From Ferruginibacter sp. (GTDB lineage: Bacteria > Bacteroidota > Bacteroidia > Chitinophagales > Chitinophagaceae), in contig JAURKC010000020.1 in assembly GCA_030831945.1 (NCBI GenBank), positions 1-64,000 on the forward strand: DNA of 64,000 nt. Direction: 5' to 3'. A model generated the notes under the pieces. The model did no database searches. It was not told where the DNA came from and saw only the letters and a program-made list of their open reading frames with translations. Of this stretch, positions 1 to 9,082 are shown one piece after another; the stretch's first letter is position 1; each line of letters begins with the position of its first letter. A program made the position numbers and the translations under genes.

Positions 1-471
1 GCCGTTGCCTATATTAACTGGACTACTGACATTGATGCTACCACTGGCTACAATACTAAAGGTCTTTGGCGAACTGATTGTAGCTGCTGTAATCGTATAA
101 GCAATGTTTACATTACCTACCTGCGTACCGGTGCCATTGGTAGTAACAATAGTCACGTTGCCTACCGCAAAGCCACCACTGCCAATTAATCGGCTCTGGA
201 TATCTGTATATAAAATATTGGCATTGTCAGCCGTGGGTGTAAAGGTATAAGTACCTGAAGTAAGGGCACTCCAACTACCGCCACTGGTGGCAGAGGCATT
301 AACAGTAATATTACTATTTTGTCCAAACATATTGTTGGAGCAAAAAACTGAACAAAGAAAAATGAGTGATCGAAATAGCAATTTGGGATAAATAAATTGG
401 CTATAAGATAATACTCTTAAAAACAAATTAGAGCTAATAAATAACATTAATATTGAGATGAGCAGCGTCAT
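1..471 (-). CDS. Partial secreted/surface repeat protein (3' end outside window)
   Basis: Not in ORF track because it runs off the window; minus-strand ATG at 471 opens MTLLISILMLFISSNLFLRVLSYSQFIYPKLLFRSLIFLCSVFCSNNMFGQNSNITVNASATSGGSWSALTSGTYTFTPTADNANILYTDIQSRLIGSGGFAVGNVTIVTTNGTGTQ..., no stop to position 1. Confidence 0.7.
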   Translation of the reverse strand, partial: MTLLISILMLFISSNLFLRVLSYSQFIYPKLLFRSLIFLCSVFCSNNMFGQNSNITVNASATSGGSWSALTSGTYTFTPTADNANILYTDIQSRLIGSGGFAVGNVTIVTTNGTGTQVGNVNIAYTITAATISSPKTFSIVASGSINVSSPVNIGNG

Positions 472-477
472 ATAAGA

Positions 478-3400
478 CTAGTAGAAATAATATAATTCAA
501 TCAAATCGTTAACATCCAAGGAGGTATTTCCGTTATTAGATGGAATATAAGTCAATGTTGTACCGCTCAAAGTATATGCGGAAGAACGGATTTTAACACC
601 ATTTCTAAACATTTTTATTTTGCCGTTAGCAGAGGGTGTTTGGGTTAAAGTAAAGCTGATTTGAGAAGCTGTTGCCAAATATGTATCTAATGTTTCTCTT
701 AATATTGGAGATGCCAAAGAAACCCAAGTAGTCCCATTAGAAGTTAGCACATTGCCACTAGTTCCGGGTGCTACCGATTGAAGTGCACCAGTTCCGTTTC
801 CCAACAAAACATTGTTGGAAGTTAAACTGGCAGAACCAGTTCCACCATTAGCTACTGAAATTGTTGTTCCGCTCCAAGTACCTGAAGAAATAGTACCTAA
901 AGTAGTGAGGGAACTCGATCCAGCTAAAGGAGACGCGCCAATCGTGTTATAAGAAATTGTTTTTGCAGATAACCCAGAAAAGGAAGCACCAGATGCTTCG
1001 CCAGAACCGCCGTTATTAAAAGTCAATCCATTCGTTAAATTGGTAGAAATGGTAATATTTGCACTTCCATCAAAAGAAACACCATTAATAGTAACAGGAG
1101 TAGCTAATTTAGTTGTCGTACTTGCATTACCCGTTAAGGATCCTGTAAATACTGTGGATGATACCGAAGTTAAGCCTGCAATGGTGGTTGCTGATGATCC
1201 CAAAGCCATCGAAGTTGATCCAATAGTTATAGAACTATTCGCTAATTGTGCATTCGTAATACCTGCATTACTTGATAAATTATTTGTTGTTAATCCAGTT
1301 GCTGAGATTGTTCCGGAGCTAATTGAAATACCAGAACCAGCAGTTAATGCAGGTTGTTTTGAACTAAATAAATCATAATCAGCTTTACTTAATAATCCAG
1401 CTGTAACACTTGTTACTGAGGCCATTGGTAAATTCAATGTATGTGTTGAGCTTGCCGAACTAAAGGTAGGTGCAGTACCAGCCGTTCCTATAGTTAAAGT
1501 TTGTGCGCTTGAGCTAATGCCATTGATTGCAGTAATACCAGTTGCTGCAGGATTACCCCATGTAATAGCAGTTCCATTACTGGTTAATACTTGCCCATTA
1601 GTACCAACACTTGTTAAACCAGTTCCTCCATTTGCAATCGCCATGGTTGTTCCACTCCAAGTACCTGAAGTAATGGTACCCACTGTTGAAATATCTGTAC
1701 CCACTAATTTTGAAGCAGCGATGCTACCTACTAAATCAGCATTGCTGATAGAAGAAGTTAAATTTAATTTTGAATAAGCAATTGCTGCGTTTGTTGCAAC
1801 GTCGACATTCATGATAGTTCCATCTTCAATCTTTGCGGAACTTATCGATCCATCACCAACTCCGACTGCTGCAGTTTTCGCATCTATATAATCCTTTATT
1901 AATTTAACACTTGGATATTTTGTTGTGGAGATAGCATCTGTAATGATATTGGTACTTTTATTTGCAATAGTCTCAGCACCTAAATTAGTTATTACATCCG
2001 CTATAGTGCTAGCACCTGTACCTCCATTGGCAATAGCTACTACCCCATTTACATTTGCCGCATTACCATTAATATCGCCTAATATTTTAGATCCAGAAAC
2101 GGTAACCACTTTTTCATCAGTAACGGCAGCAGCAGCTAATTTAGCAGTGGTAATAGCATTATTAGAAATGATAGGAATAGCTGCAGTAGATCCTCCTCCA
2201 GCTAAATCTCCTGCTAATTGTATTTTTCCAAGCGAGGAAGCTGTTGCATCTCCAATAGTTGCACTCGAAAGATTGGCATCTACATATAATTTATTTACCA
2301 CATCATTAGAAGAAATCGGAGCGTCCGTTACAGTAATTTTAGTGCCTGTGGGAAATGATAAATTGCCCGCCATGGTGCTGCCCGATAATTTTACATACCG
2401 ATTATCAGTCGATGATTGATTAGAAGTTACTTCTTGCCAATTAGTCCCATCACTAATAAATGTACGGCCATTATTTAATGGATCGACATCCGATGAAATA
2501 ACATATATATTACCATTGGTTCCTGCATTGGATGGTCTCTGCAATAGCGTACCCGTTACAACATTTCCAAAAGCAAGCGCTACATTTCCATTGGCATCAG
2601 GCAAATTGCCATTTACTTTTTGTATTGATCCGGTTACGTCTCCAATAGCAATTTTTGAGACGGTAGTAAAAGGGCTGGCTCCGTTTGCTTTTACAAAACC
2701 AGTTAGGTTTGAAGCGCCCGTTCCTCCATTAGCAACATTCACCACAGCGGTTACATTTGCGGCATTACCAATAATATTACCCGATATTTTAGATCCGGAA
2801 ACGGTAACAATTTTTTCATCGGTAACAGCGGCAGTAGCTAATTTTGAACTGGTGATAGCAGCATTGGAAATGATAGGTGCCGACGCAGTGGAACCCACTC
2901 CTGCCAAATCGCCTGCCAATTGTAATTTACCCTTAGTTGTTGCAGCTGCATCTACAATTGTAACCAAAGCCACTTTTGCATCTACATAAGTCTTTACCGC
3001 ATTTTGTGTTGGAAATAATTCATCACTAGTTCCCAGGATAGTAACGGAAGATTTATTAGCAGCATTTTCTTTTAAATCAACGGCAGACTGTTGAATGGTA
3101 GATAATGGCTTATTTGCATCAGCGGTATTGTCAACATTCCCTAGTCCTAAATTTACTCTAGCAGCGGGTGCAGTATTTGCACCGGTACCACCACTGACTA
3201 CTGCCAGTACGCCCGTTATTTTTGTGGCACTTATATCCGAAACCTTTGCATCAGTAATTGCACCCGAGCCAATTTTTATATTGGTTATGCTTCCATCTGC
3301 AACTCCTGCTGACGATGAATGATTGTCAACATATATTTTTACTGCATTTTGTGAAGGATACAAATCATCACTAATACCCAACCGCACATCGGTGGATTTA

Positions 3401-4164
3401 TTATTTATATTTTCTTTTAAGGCCAAAGCATTTTGTGTAGCTGTTGAAATAGGTTTACTTAAATCGGAAGTGTTGTTCACATTTCCCAAACCTACCTTTG
3501 AGGCACTGATACCCGAAGCAATTTTAGAATCGGTGACGGCAGCGTCTTGCAATTTATCAGTAGTAACAGCCCCATCTGAAATTTTAGCCGTAGTAATAGA
3601 CTGATCGGATAGTTTGATCGTAGATACAGATAAATCAGCAAGCTTGATTGAAGTAATCGAGTTATTGGCTACAGTGGGATTTGGGTAATTACCTGAAAGG
3701 TCTCCACTAGCTAAACCCGAAGGAGCAGCAGAACCGGCAGTTACCGCAGTAAAAGCATAGGGTACACTCACGAGTTGAACTGTTCCAAGATCTATAAATT
3801 TGTTAGTGGAACTTTGGTCAATCTCTATCTGCAAATATTTATCTCCCACAAACCAGTTTACACCAGCGATGGTCCCTGTAGAACTGGTAGTGCCTGCACT
3901 ACCAATCTGTATTGAAAATAAACCTCCAAAATTAGTTTTGATAGCACGTGTTTCAGAATATACTACAGGACCAGCAGATGAATTATTTCGGATAGACAAT
4001 CGAAGGTTCATAGACTGGTTAGGCAAAGGATTACCTATGGAGTTACGTGCTACTCCCTGGTAATTCAGCAAATTAGGCGCCTGTGAAAAACTATCGAATC
4101 TCGATAAAATGAAAAGAATAAAAAATAGTAAGCCAATAATTTTAAATAAAAATTTAGTACACAT
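478..4164 (-). CDS. Large secreted tail-fibre/adhesin-like repeat protein
   Basis: 1228 aa, signal peptide then QAPNLLNYQGVARNS...; repeated ITxxKLAxxxVTDxKI and NGNAANVxxVVxVANGGTGAS units as in phage tail-fibre-like Bacteroidota proteins. Confidence 0.75.
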   Translation of the reverse strand: MCTKFLFKIIGLLFFILFILSRFDSFSQAPNLLNYQGVARNSIGNPLPNQSMNLRLSIRNNSSAGPVVYSETRAIKTNFGGLFSIQIGSAGTTSSTGTIAGVNWFVGDKYLQIEIDQSSTNKFIDLGTVQLVSVPYAFTAVTAGSAAPSGLASGDLSGNYPNPTVANNSITSIKLADLSVSTIKLSDQSITTAKISDGAVTTDKLQDAAVTDSKIASGISASKVGLGNVNNTSDLSKPISTATQNALALKENINNKSTDVRLGISDDLYPSQNAVKIYVDNHSSSAGVADGSITNIKIGSGAITDAKVSDISATKITGVLAVVSGGTGANTAPAARVNLGLGNVDNTADANKPLSTIQQSAVDLKENAANKSSVTILGTSDELFPTQNAVKTYVDAKVALVTIVDAAATTKGKLQLAGDLAGVGSTASAPIISNAAITSSKLATAAVTDEKIVTVSGSKISGNIIGNAANVTAVVNVANGGTGASNLTGFVKANGASPFTTVSKIAIGDVTGSIQKVNGNLPDANGNVALAFGNVVTGTLLQRPSNAGTNGNIYVISSDVDPLNNGRTFISDGTNWQEVTSNQSSTDNRYVKLSGSTMAGNLSFPTGTKITVTDAPISSNDVVNKLYVDANLSSATIGDATASSLGKIQLAGDLAGGGSTAAIPIISNNAITTAKLAAAAVTDEKVVTVSGSKILGDINGNAANVNGVVAIANGGTGASTIADVITNLGAETIANKSTNIITDAISTTKYPSVKLIKDYIDAKTAAVGVGDGSISSAKIEDGTIMNVDVATNAAIAYSKLNLTSSISNADLVGSIAASKLVGTDISTVGTITSGTWSGTTMAIANGGTGLTSVGTNGQVLTSNGTAITWGNPAATGITAINGISSSAQTLTIGTAGTAPTFSSASSTHTLNLPMASVTSVTAGLLSKADYDLFSSKQPALTAGSGISISSGTISATGLTTNNLSSNAGITNAQLANSSITIGSTSMALGSSATTIAGLTSVSSTVFTGSLTGNASTTTKLATPVTINGVSFDGSANITISTNLTNGLTFNNGGSGEASGASFSGLSAKTISYNTIGASPLAGSSSLTTLGTISSGTWSGTTISVANGGTGSASLTSNNVLLGNGTGALQSVAPGTSGNVLTSNGTTWVSLASPILRETLDTYLATASQISFTLTQTPSANGKIKMFRNGVKIRSSAYTLSGTTLTYIPSNNGNTSLDVNDLIELYYFY

Positions 4165-4304
4165 AAGATAATTGGATCACATGATGGATTGAATTTGAAA
4201 ATAACATAGCAACTTGTTTTGCTATTTGGTTCAAAATCTATTAAATTATTATCTTCAAATATATTCATTTTTTAACTTTTCCACTCAAAATCCCATTACA
4301 CCCT

Positions 4305-4781
4305 CTAATTCCCCTCCAACATATTAATCATTGCATCCACCTTATCCTTGCTTAATTTATCTTTTGCTTTGGATAGATAACTGTTACCCATTTCAACATA
4401 TCTCCTAAATGATCGGTCATCCTTGTGGCCAGATATTTTTTTGACCTCCGATTCGCCCATTCCTAATATTAGAGAGTTGGTGATGAAAGTTTTTCTGGCG
4501 ATATGACTGCTTAAAACCTCATGAAGTGGTAAACTATGTTGGCTAGGTTTTCCTCTTATCCAAGTTATTCTTCTTACGAGTCTGATCAAACCTACTTTCT
4601 CTGCCATTTCTTTTAATGACTTGTTGAAGTGCTGTTCAGTAAATTTGGGAATGGCTGTGGGTAGATAATGGTATCTATCTAAAATTTCTTTGCAATATTC
4701 ATTCAGTGGAACAGTAATGGATGTATCATTTGTTTTTTTTACGTAACCAAGGTATATTGGAATACACATTGGAATACACAT
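4305..4781 (-). pseudogene. C-terminal fragment of tyrosine recombinase/phage integrase
   Basis: HIARKTFITNSLILGMGESEVKKISGHKDDRSFRRYVEMG matches HxxR...GH...Y catalytic part; N-terminal SAM-like and first catalytic Arg region absent, in-frame stop just upstream. Confidence 0.65.
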
Positions 4782-4791
4782 TGGGATACAC
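4756..4791. repeat. 12-bp tandem repeat x3 (ATTGGRATACAC)
   Basis: attggaatacac attggaatacac attgggatacac; encodes MCIPMCIPI start of the integrase fragment. Confidence 0.85.
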
Positions 4792-4944
4792 TTTTAAAAA
4801 AAACATAATTAATAGTAATTAGTATCAATTAAAAGAAAAGACGTTTTAACGGAGAATCATCTAGTGTAAATGAATAGAAAGTAGCTATTATAATGGGCTC
4901 TTCGCCTGGTGAGGCTTCGCTTATCGAGAAATTTTGTAAGTAGA

Positions 4945-5322
4945 TTAAAGGGTTAATTCGATTGAGGGATCCCAAAACAATTCAGTAAATCCAACGATTT
5001 TATCTTCTTTCACGATGATCTTTTCTTTTTTCAAAAGGGCCTCCATCAGTGATGGGGGAGAAAAATGAGCTTTACCAGTTAACATACCATTTCTGTTGAC
5101 AACCCTGTGTGCTGGAACTGGAGGTTGAACTTGGTGGGCCGCATTCATTGCCCAGCCAACCATTCTTGCAGATAGGCTAGTGCCTAAGTAGCGCGCAATC
5201 GCACCATAAGAACTAACCCTCCCTTTTGGAATTTGCCTTACTACCTCATGAACATCCTTAAAAAAAGAATATTCTTTTGGTGGCGAGGGTAAATCAATAT
5301 TGGAAGATTTTTTCTTTGGCAT
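4945..5322 (-). CDS. Alkyltransferase-like (ATL) protein, MGMT family without catalytic Cys
   Basis: RQIPKGRVSSYGAIARYLG ... ARMVGWAMNAA ... PVPAHRVVNRNGMLTG: PCHRV motif reads PAHRV. Confidence 0.85.
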   Translation of the reverse strand: MPKKKSSNIDLPSPPKEYSFFKDVHEVVRQIPKGRVSSYGAIARYLGTSLSARMVGWAMNAAHQVQPPVPAHRVVNRNGMLTGKAHFSPPSLMEALLKKEKIIVKEDKIVGFTELFWDPSIELTL

Positions 5323-5325
5323 TGA

Positions 5326-5517
<192 letters not shown>

Positions 5518-5538
5518 TCAATTATTATAGGTGAGTAG

Positions 5539-6237
5539 TTATTGATTTTCTGTTTCCTTTAATAACAATTGCAGCTCTTCATCTAAATCAGGTATGACTG
5601 CGGGTAATTGAAATTTAAGATAAAAGATTTTATTGCTACCCGCAATGTCCAAGGCTTCGTAATGAGTTTTAATTTTGAGTGACTCACTGGGATTATTAGC
5701 GTACACATCACTGCAATCTTCTACTAGCACTAATTCGTACAACTCAATTACCTTTTTAGTGAATGCATATAATTTAGGAGAATCTGTTTTTAAATGAATA
5801 AAACCATTGGGCTGAAGTAGTTGTTGGTAGAGGCGAAGAAAAACTGGATGGGTTAACCTTTTTTTTGATTTAGAAGTTCTTAACTGCGGATCAGGAAAAG
5901 TGATCCAAATTTCATCAACTTCTGCGGTATTAAAATAATTACTAAGCAGGGTAATTTGTGTTCGAAGAAAGGCTGCATTGTTAACATTGCCATCGAGGCA
6001 TTTTTTTGCTCCAATGTACATTCTATTGCCTTTGACATCAACCCCTATAAAATTTTTATCAGCAAAAAGTGCAGACAGTCCAACGGTGTATTCTCCTCTG
6101 CCGCAAGCCAGCTCCAATACAATGGGGTGGTCATTTTTGAAAAACGAATTCCATTTTCCCTTCATCCCTTCCGGATATTCTAATACATTGGAAAAGGTTT
6201 TGATGTCTGCAAAACGTTGTAATTTTTTTTGTCCCAT
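5539..6237 (-). CDS. trmB: tRNA (guanine-N7-)-methyltransferase
   Basis: LELACGRGEYTVGLS, FIGVDVKGNRMYIGAKK, ITFPDPQ motifs. Confidence 0.9.
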   Translation of the reverse strand: MGQKKLQRFADIKTFSNVLEYPEGMKGKWNSFFKNDHPIVLELACGRGEYTVGLSALFADKNFIGVDVKGNRMYIGAKKCLDGNVNNAAFLRTQITLLSNYFNTAEVDEIWITFPDPQLRTSKSKKRLTHPVFLRLYQQLLQPNGFIHLKTDSPKLYAFTKKVIELYELVLVEDCSDVYANNPSESLKIKTHYEALDIAGSNKIFYLKFQLPAVIPDLDEELQLLLKETENQ

Positions 6238-6413
6238 TCAGCGGCAAATATAATTATAGTAAATAGAAATGGTCAAAAAAATGAAGGGAAAGGTTAAATA
6301 AATGTAAATGAATCATCCAGAACTAGTATTTTTTAAGCAATCAATTAAACCTCTTGCTGAAACGGCAGTCATAGGGCTGTCAGTAATTTTTATACACCTG
6401 AAAATTTAACTCA

Positions 6414-7481
6414 ATGAAAAAAATAGTCCCGCTATCATCCTTGATACTTCTCGTTACGCTGTTTCAGTTCTGTACAAAAAATGACAGTCTAGATGTTTCT
6501 ACTAAACCAGTAATTACAACAACTCCTGTAATGACATTTACCAGCTATAACTATTTGGACACTTATCCTGCACATATTCAAGTAGCTTTAGCAAATTCAG
6601 ATAATACTCCGGCTACTAATCCAATCACCAATGAAGGAGCCAACTTGGGACGAGTGTTATTTTATGACAAGCAATTGAGCAGAAATGGAACTACAAGTTG
6701 CGGAAGCTGTCATCAGCAGAAAAATTCTTTTAGTGATTCTGTGGTATTAAGTAGAGGATTAGATGGAGGGGTTACCACTAGACATTCGATGGCCCTATTG
6801 AATATGCGTTTCTATAAATCTGGAAAAATGTTTTGGGACGATCGAGCTGCAACTCTTGAAAAGCAAGCCCTTCAACCCATTCAAAATCATATTGAAATGG
6901 ATATGACCTTGGAACTATTAGAAGCGAAAGTAAAATCCTTGACTTACTATCCTTCACTGTTTCAAAAGGCTTTTGGCACTAGCTTGATTGACTCGGTATT
7001 GATTGCCAAAGCTTTGTCTCAGTTTCAAAGAAGTATCGTTACCTATCAGTCTAAATACGATCGAGTAAAACAGGGATTAGAAATATTTACTGCTGCTGAA
7101 GCAGCGGGTGAGCAGTTGTTCTTGACAGTTCCTGCAAATAGAACCTGTGCAAGTTGCCATACACCACCGATGTTTATTACCAGTAGTCCGAGTGCTCCAT
7201 TTGGATTGGATGATACGAATGATTTAGGCATAAATAATCGAGGCAATTTCAAATCGGGTTCTTTACGTAATATCAGTATCCGCTCTAATTTGTTTCACAA
7301 TGGAAGCGTGGCCAATGTTCAGGAGATGCTTACTGCAGGAAATCCAGGAAGCGGTAAACAGCCCATCCCTTCTCATTTTTTAAGAACGGCTGATATACCC
7401 AATATGATGGCGTTTTTGAATACCCTTACGGATAGAACTATTTTGACTGATGCAAAATTTTCAGATCCATTCGCGCTTTAA
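6414..7481 (+). CDS. Di-haem cytochrome-c peroxidase (MauG-like)
   Basis: Two CxxCH motifs (CGSCH, CASCH), GRVLFYDKQLSRNGTTSC, lipoprotein-like N-terminus. Confidence 0.9.
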   Translation: MKKIVPLSSLILLVTLFQFCTKNDSLDVSTKPVITTTPVMTFTSYNYLDTYPAHIQVALANSDNTPATNPITNEGANLGRVLFYDKQLSRNGTTSCGSCHQQKNSFSDSVVLSRGLDGGVTTRHSMALLNMRFYKSGKMFWDDRAATLEKQALQPIQNHIEMDMTLELLEAKVKSLTYYPSLFQKAFGTSLIDSVLIAKALSQFQRSIVTYQSKYDRVKQGLEIFTAAEAAGEQLFLTVPANRTCASCHTPPMFITSSPSAPFGLDDTNDLGINNRGNFKSGSLRNISIRSNLFHNGSVANVQEMLTAGNPGSGKQPIPSHFLRTADIPNMMAFLNTLTDRTILTDAKFSDPFAL

Positions 7482-7534
7482 TAATTAATTGGTATCTAGT
7501 TCGTATTGCTTTTTAGTAAAATTACATAGGCTTT

Positions 7535-7950
7535 GAATTCCATTTGGAATAGAGTGCTTTTACTTTTTTTTCTTGATAAAAAAAAGTAACAAAAAAAATC
7601 AAGCCTGCGAATAAAAAGGCTGAAATATTAAATGTCATCCTAAAATCAAGGAACTCGCCGGCAGAGTATTTTTCTTTGAAGGGTCTACCGGCTCAGACAG
7701 CCTTGATTTTTTAACGGATGACATTTAATATTTCTAGCACTTTTTATTCGAGGGCGTCAAACATAGGATTGAGTACCTATTAATGTAAAATTAAAACACT
7801 GCGGTACTTTAAAGAGTATGCATCCGCCGCGGCGGATTGATTTTTTAACGGCTGATAGTTAAAATTTCTAGCACTTTTTATTCGAGGGCGTTTAAATAAC
7901 AATTATGTCAAATTTTTTTGATTCTACTTTTTGAAGGTCAACTCTCTAGC
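7535..7950 (+). repeat. Structured dispersed repeat, copy A
   Basis: Same layout as 29907-30326 and inverse of 41945-42482: hairpin ATTCC..GGAAT, TTAC(T8)CTTGAT(A8)GTAA, large nested stem 7609-7749, then a second GAGGGCG-terminated unit. Confidence 0.9.
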
Positions 7951-8146
7951 CAATTGCCTTAAATTCTAAAGGATTAATATTTCTGTTAACCTAAATCACC
8001 TTTACTAAAATAAGATTTTATTGTCCAATACGCTGATATCAAAAATTGATTATCTTCAATGATAGCTTTGACTTTCTTTTATTGATTGTATTTCCGATTA
8101 GTCAAACTATGCTTTTAAATCTTTACTCTTTAGTACTTTCCCTTTT

Positions 8147-9082
8147 ATGAGGAAAAAAAATGATGGCTGTATGAAAAATAAAATCCAACTTCTAACTATC
8201 GCTATTGGCATTGTATTGTTGATATCCTCTAAGGCATTTAGTAAACCGAATGATCTTTTCATTCCATCCATATTGTCTAGTCGACAAGAATCAGCTTCTT
8301 TACTTCCAATAAAACTGGGAATCGATAAATTGAAAAATAGTCGGGTATTGGTATATACTAAAAATGGAAAGGGGTATGTACATGATAATATAGCTGCAGC
8401 TGTAAATTGTATTCAGGACTTAGGAGCGGCCAATAAATTTAGGGTAGATGTTTCTGACGACCCTTCGGTTTTTAATGAAAACAATCTAAAAAAATACACC
8501 CTATTAATATTTTCTAGTACTAATAACGATGTGTTTGATACGGATGAGCAGCGACTCGCCTTTAGAAGGTATATCGAAGCAGGCGGCGGCTTTGTAGGCA
8601 TCCATTCTGTTACAGGTACAGAACGAAATTGGACTTGGTTTAAAATGATGGTGGGGGAAACTTTTACTTGGCATGCTTCCTTCCAGACTTTTACTATTAA
8701 AAATATTGACCCTACTCACCCCTCTATGCAAGGAGTTCCATTAAAATGGACCAAGGCAGATGAGTGCTATTTTGGAAAGCAAGTTTATCCTGGAATAAAA
8801 GTTTTAATGATGCACGATCTGTCGACACTAGATAAAAAAGACACTCAATTAATTACAACTCATTCAGGATCTTTTGCTAATTTCTTCCCAGCAGTTTGGT
8901 ATCAATCATTTGAAGGAGGAAATATTTGGGTTACTACCTTAGGGCATGATAAAGCTAATTATCAAGAGGCTACTTTTAAAAATCATTTACTACAGGGAAT
9001 AAAATTTATTGCTAATCAATATAAGGGAATTGATTATTCAAAAGCAGTTGCTATGGATAAGGATGCCCAACTTAAAAATTAA
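8147..9082 (+). CDS. ThuA-like domain protein
   Basis: RVLVYTKNGKGYVHDNIAAAV..., EAGGGFVGIHSVTGTERNW, VWYQSFEGGNIWVTTLGH. Confidence 0.9.
   Translation: MRKKNDGCMKNKIQLLTIAIGIVLLISSKAFSKPNDLFIPSILSSRQESASLLPIKLGIDKLKNSRVLVYTKNGKGYVHDNIAAAVNCIQDLGAANKFRVDVSDDPSVFNENNLKKYTLLIFSSTNNDVFDTDEQRLAFRRYIEAGGGFVGIHSVTGTERNWTWFKMMVGETFTWHASFQTFTIKNIDPTHPSMQGVPLKWTKADECYFGKQVYPGIKVLMMHDLSTLDKKDTQLITTHSGSFANFFPAVWYQSFEGGNIWVTTLGHDKANYQEATFKNHLLQGIKFIANQYKGIDYSKAVAMDKDAQLKN

Noticed and set aside
1040-3604. Series of plus-strand ORFs (1040-1378, 1517-1777, 1925-2419, 2516-2989, 3095-3322, 3323-3604, 3800-4063)
   Set aside because: Antisense to the repetitive adhesin; low-stop composition of the repeats produces P/V/A-rich artefacts. 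The same applies to 17089-19565 plus-strand ORFs over the second adhesin.
4065-4268. ORF 67 aa minus strand overlapping adhesin start
   Set aside because: Overlaps the signal-peptide region of the adhesin in another frame; no family features.
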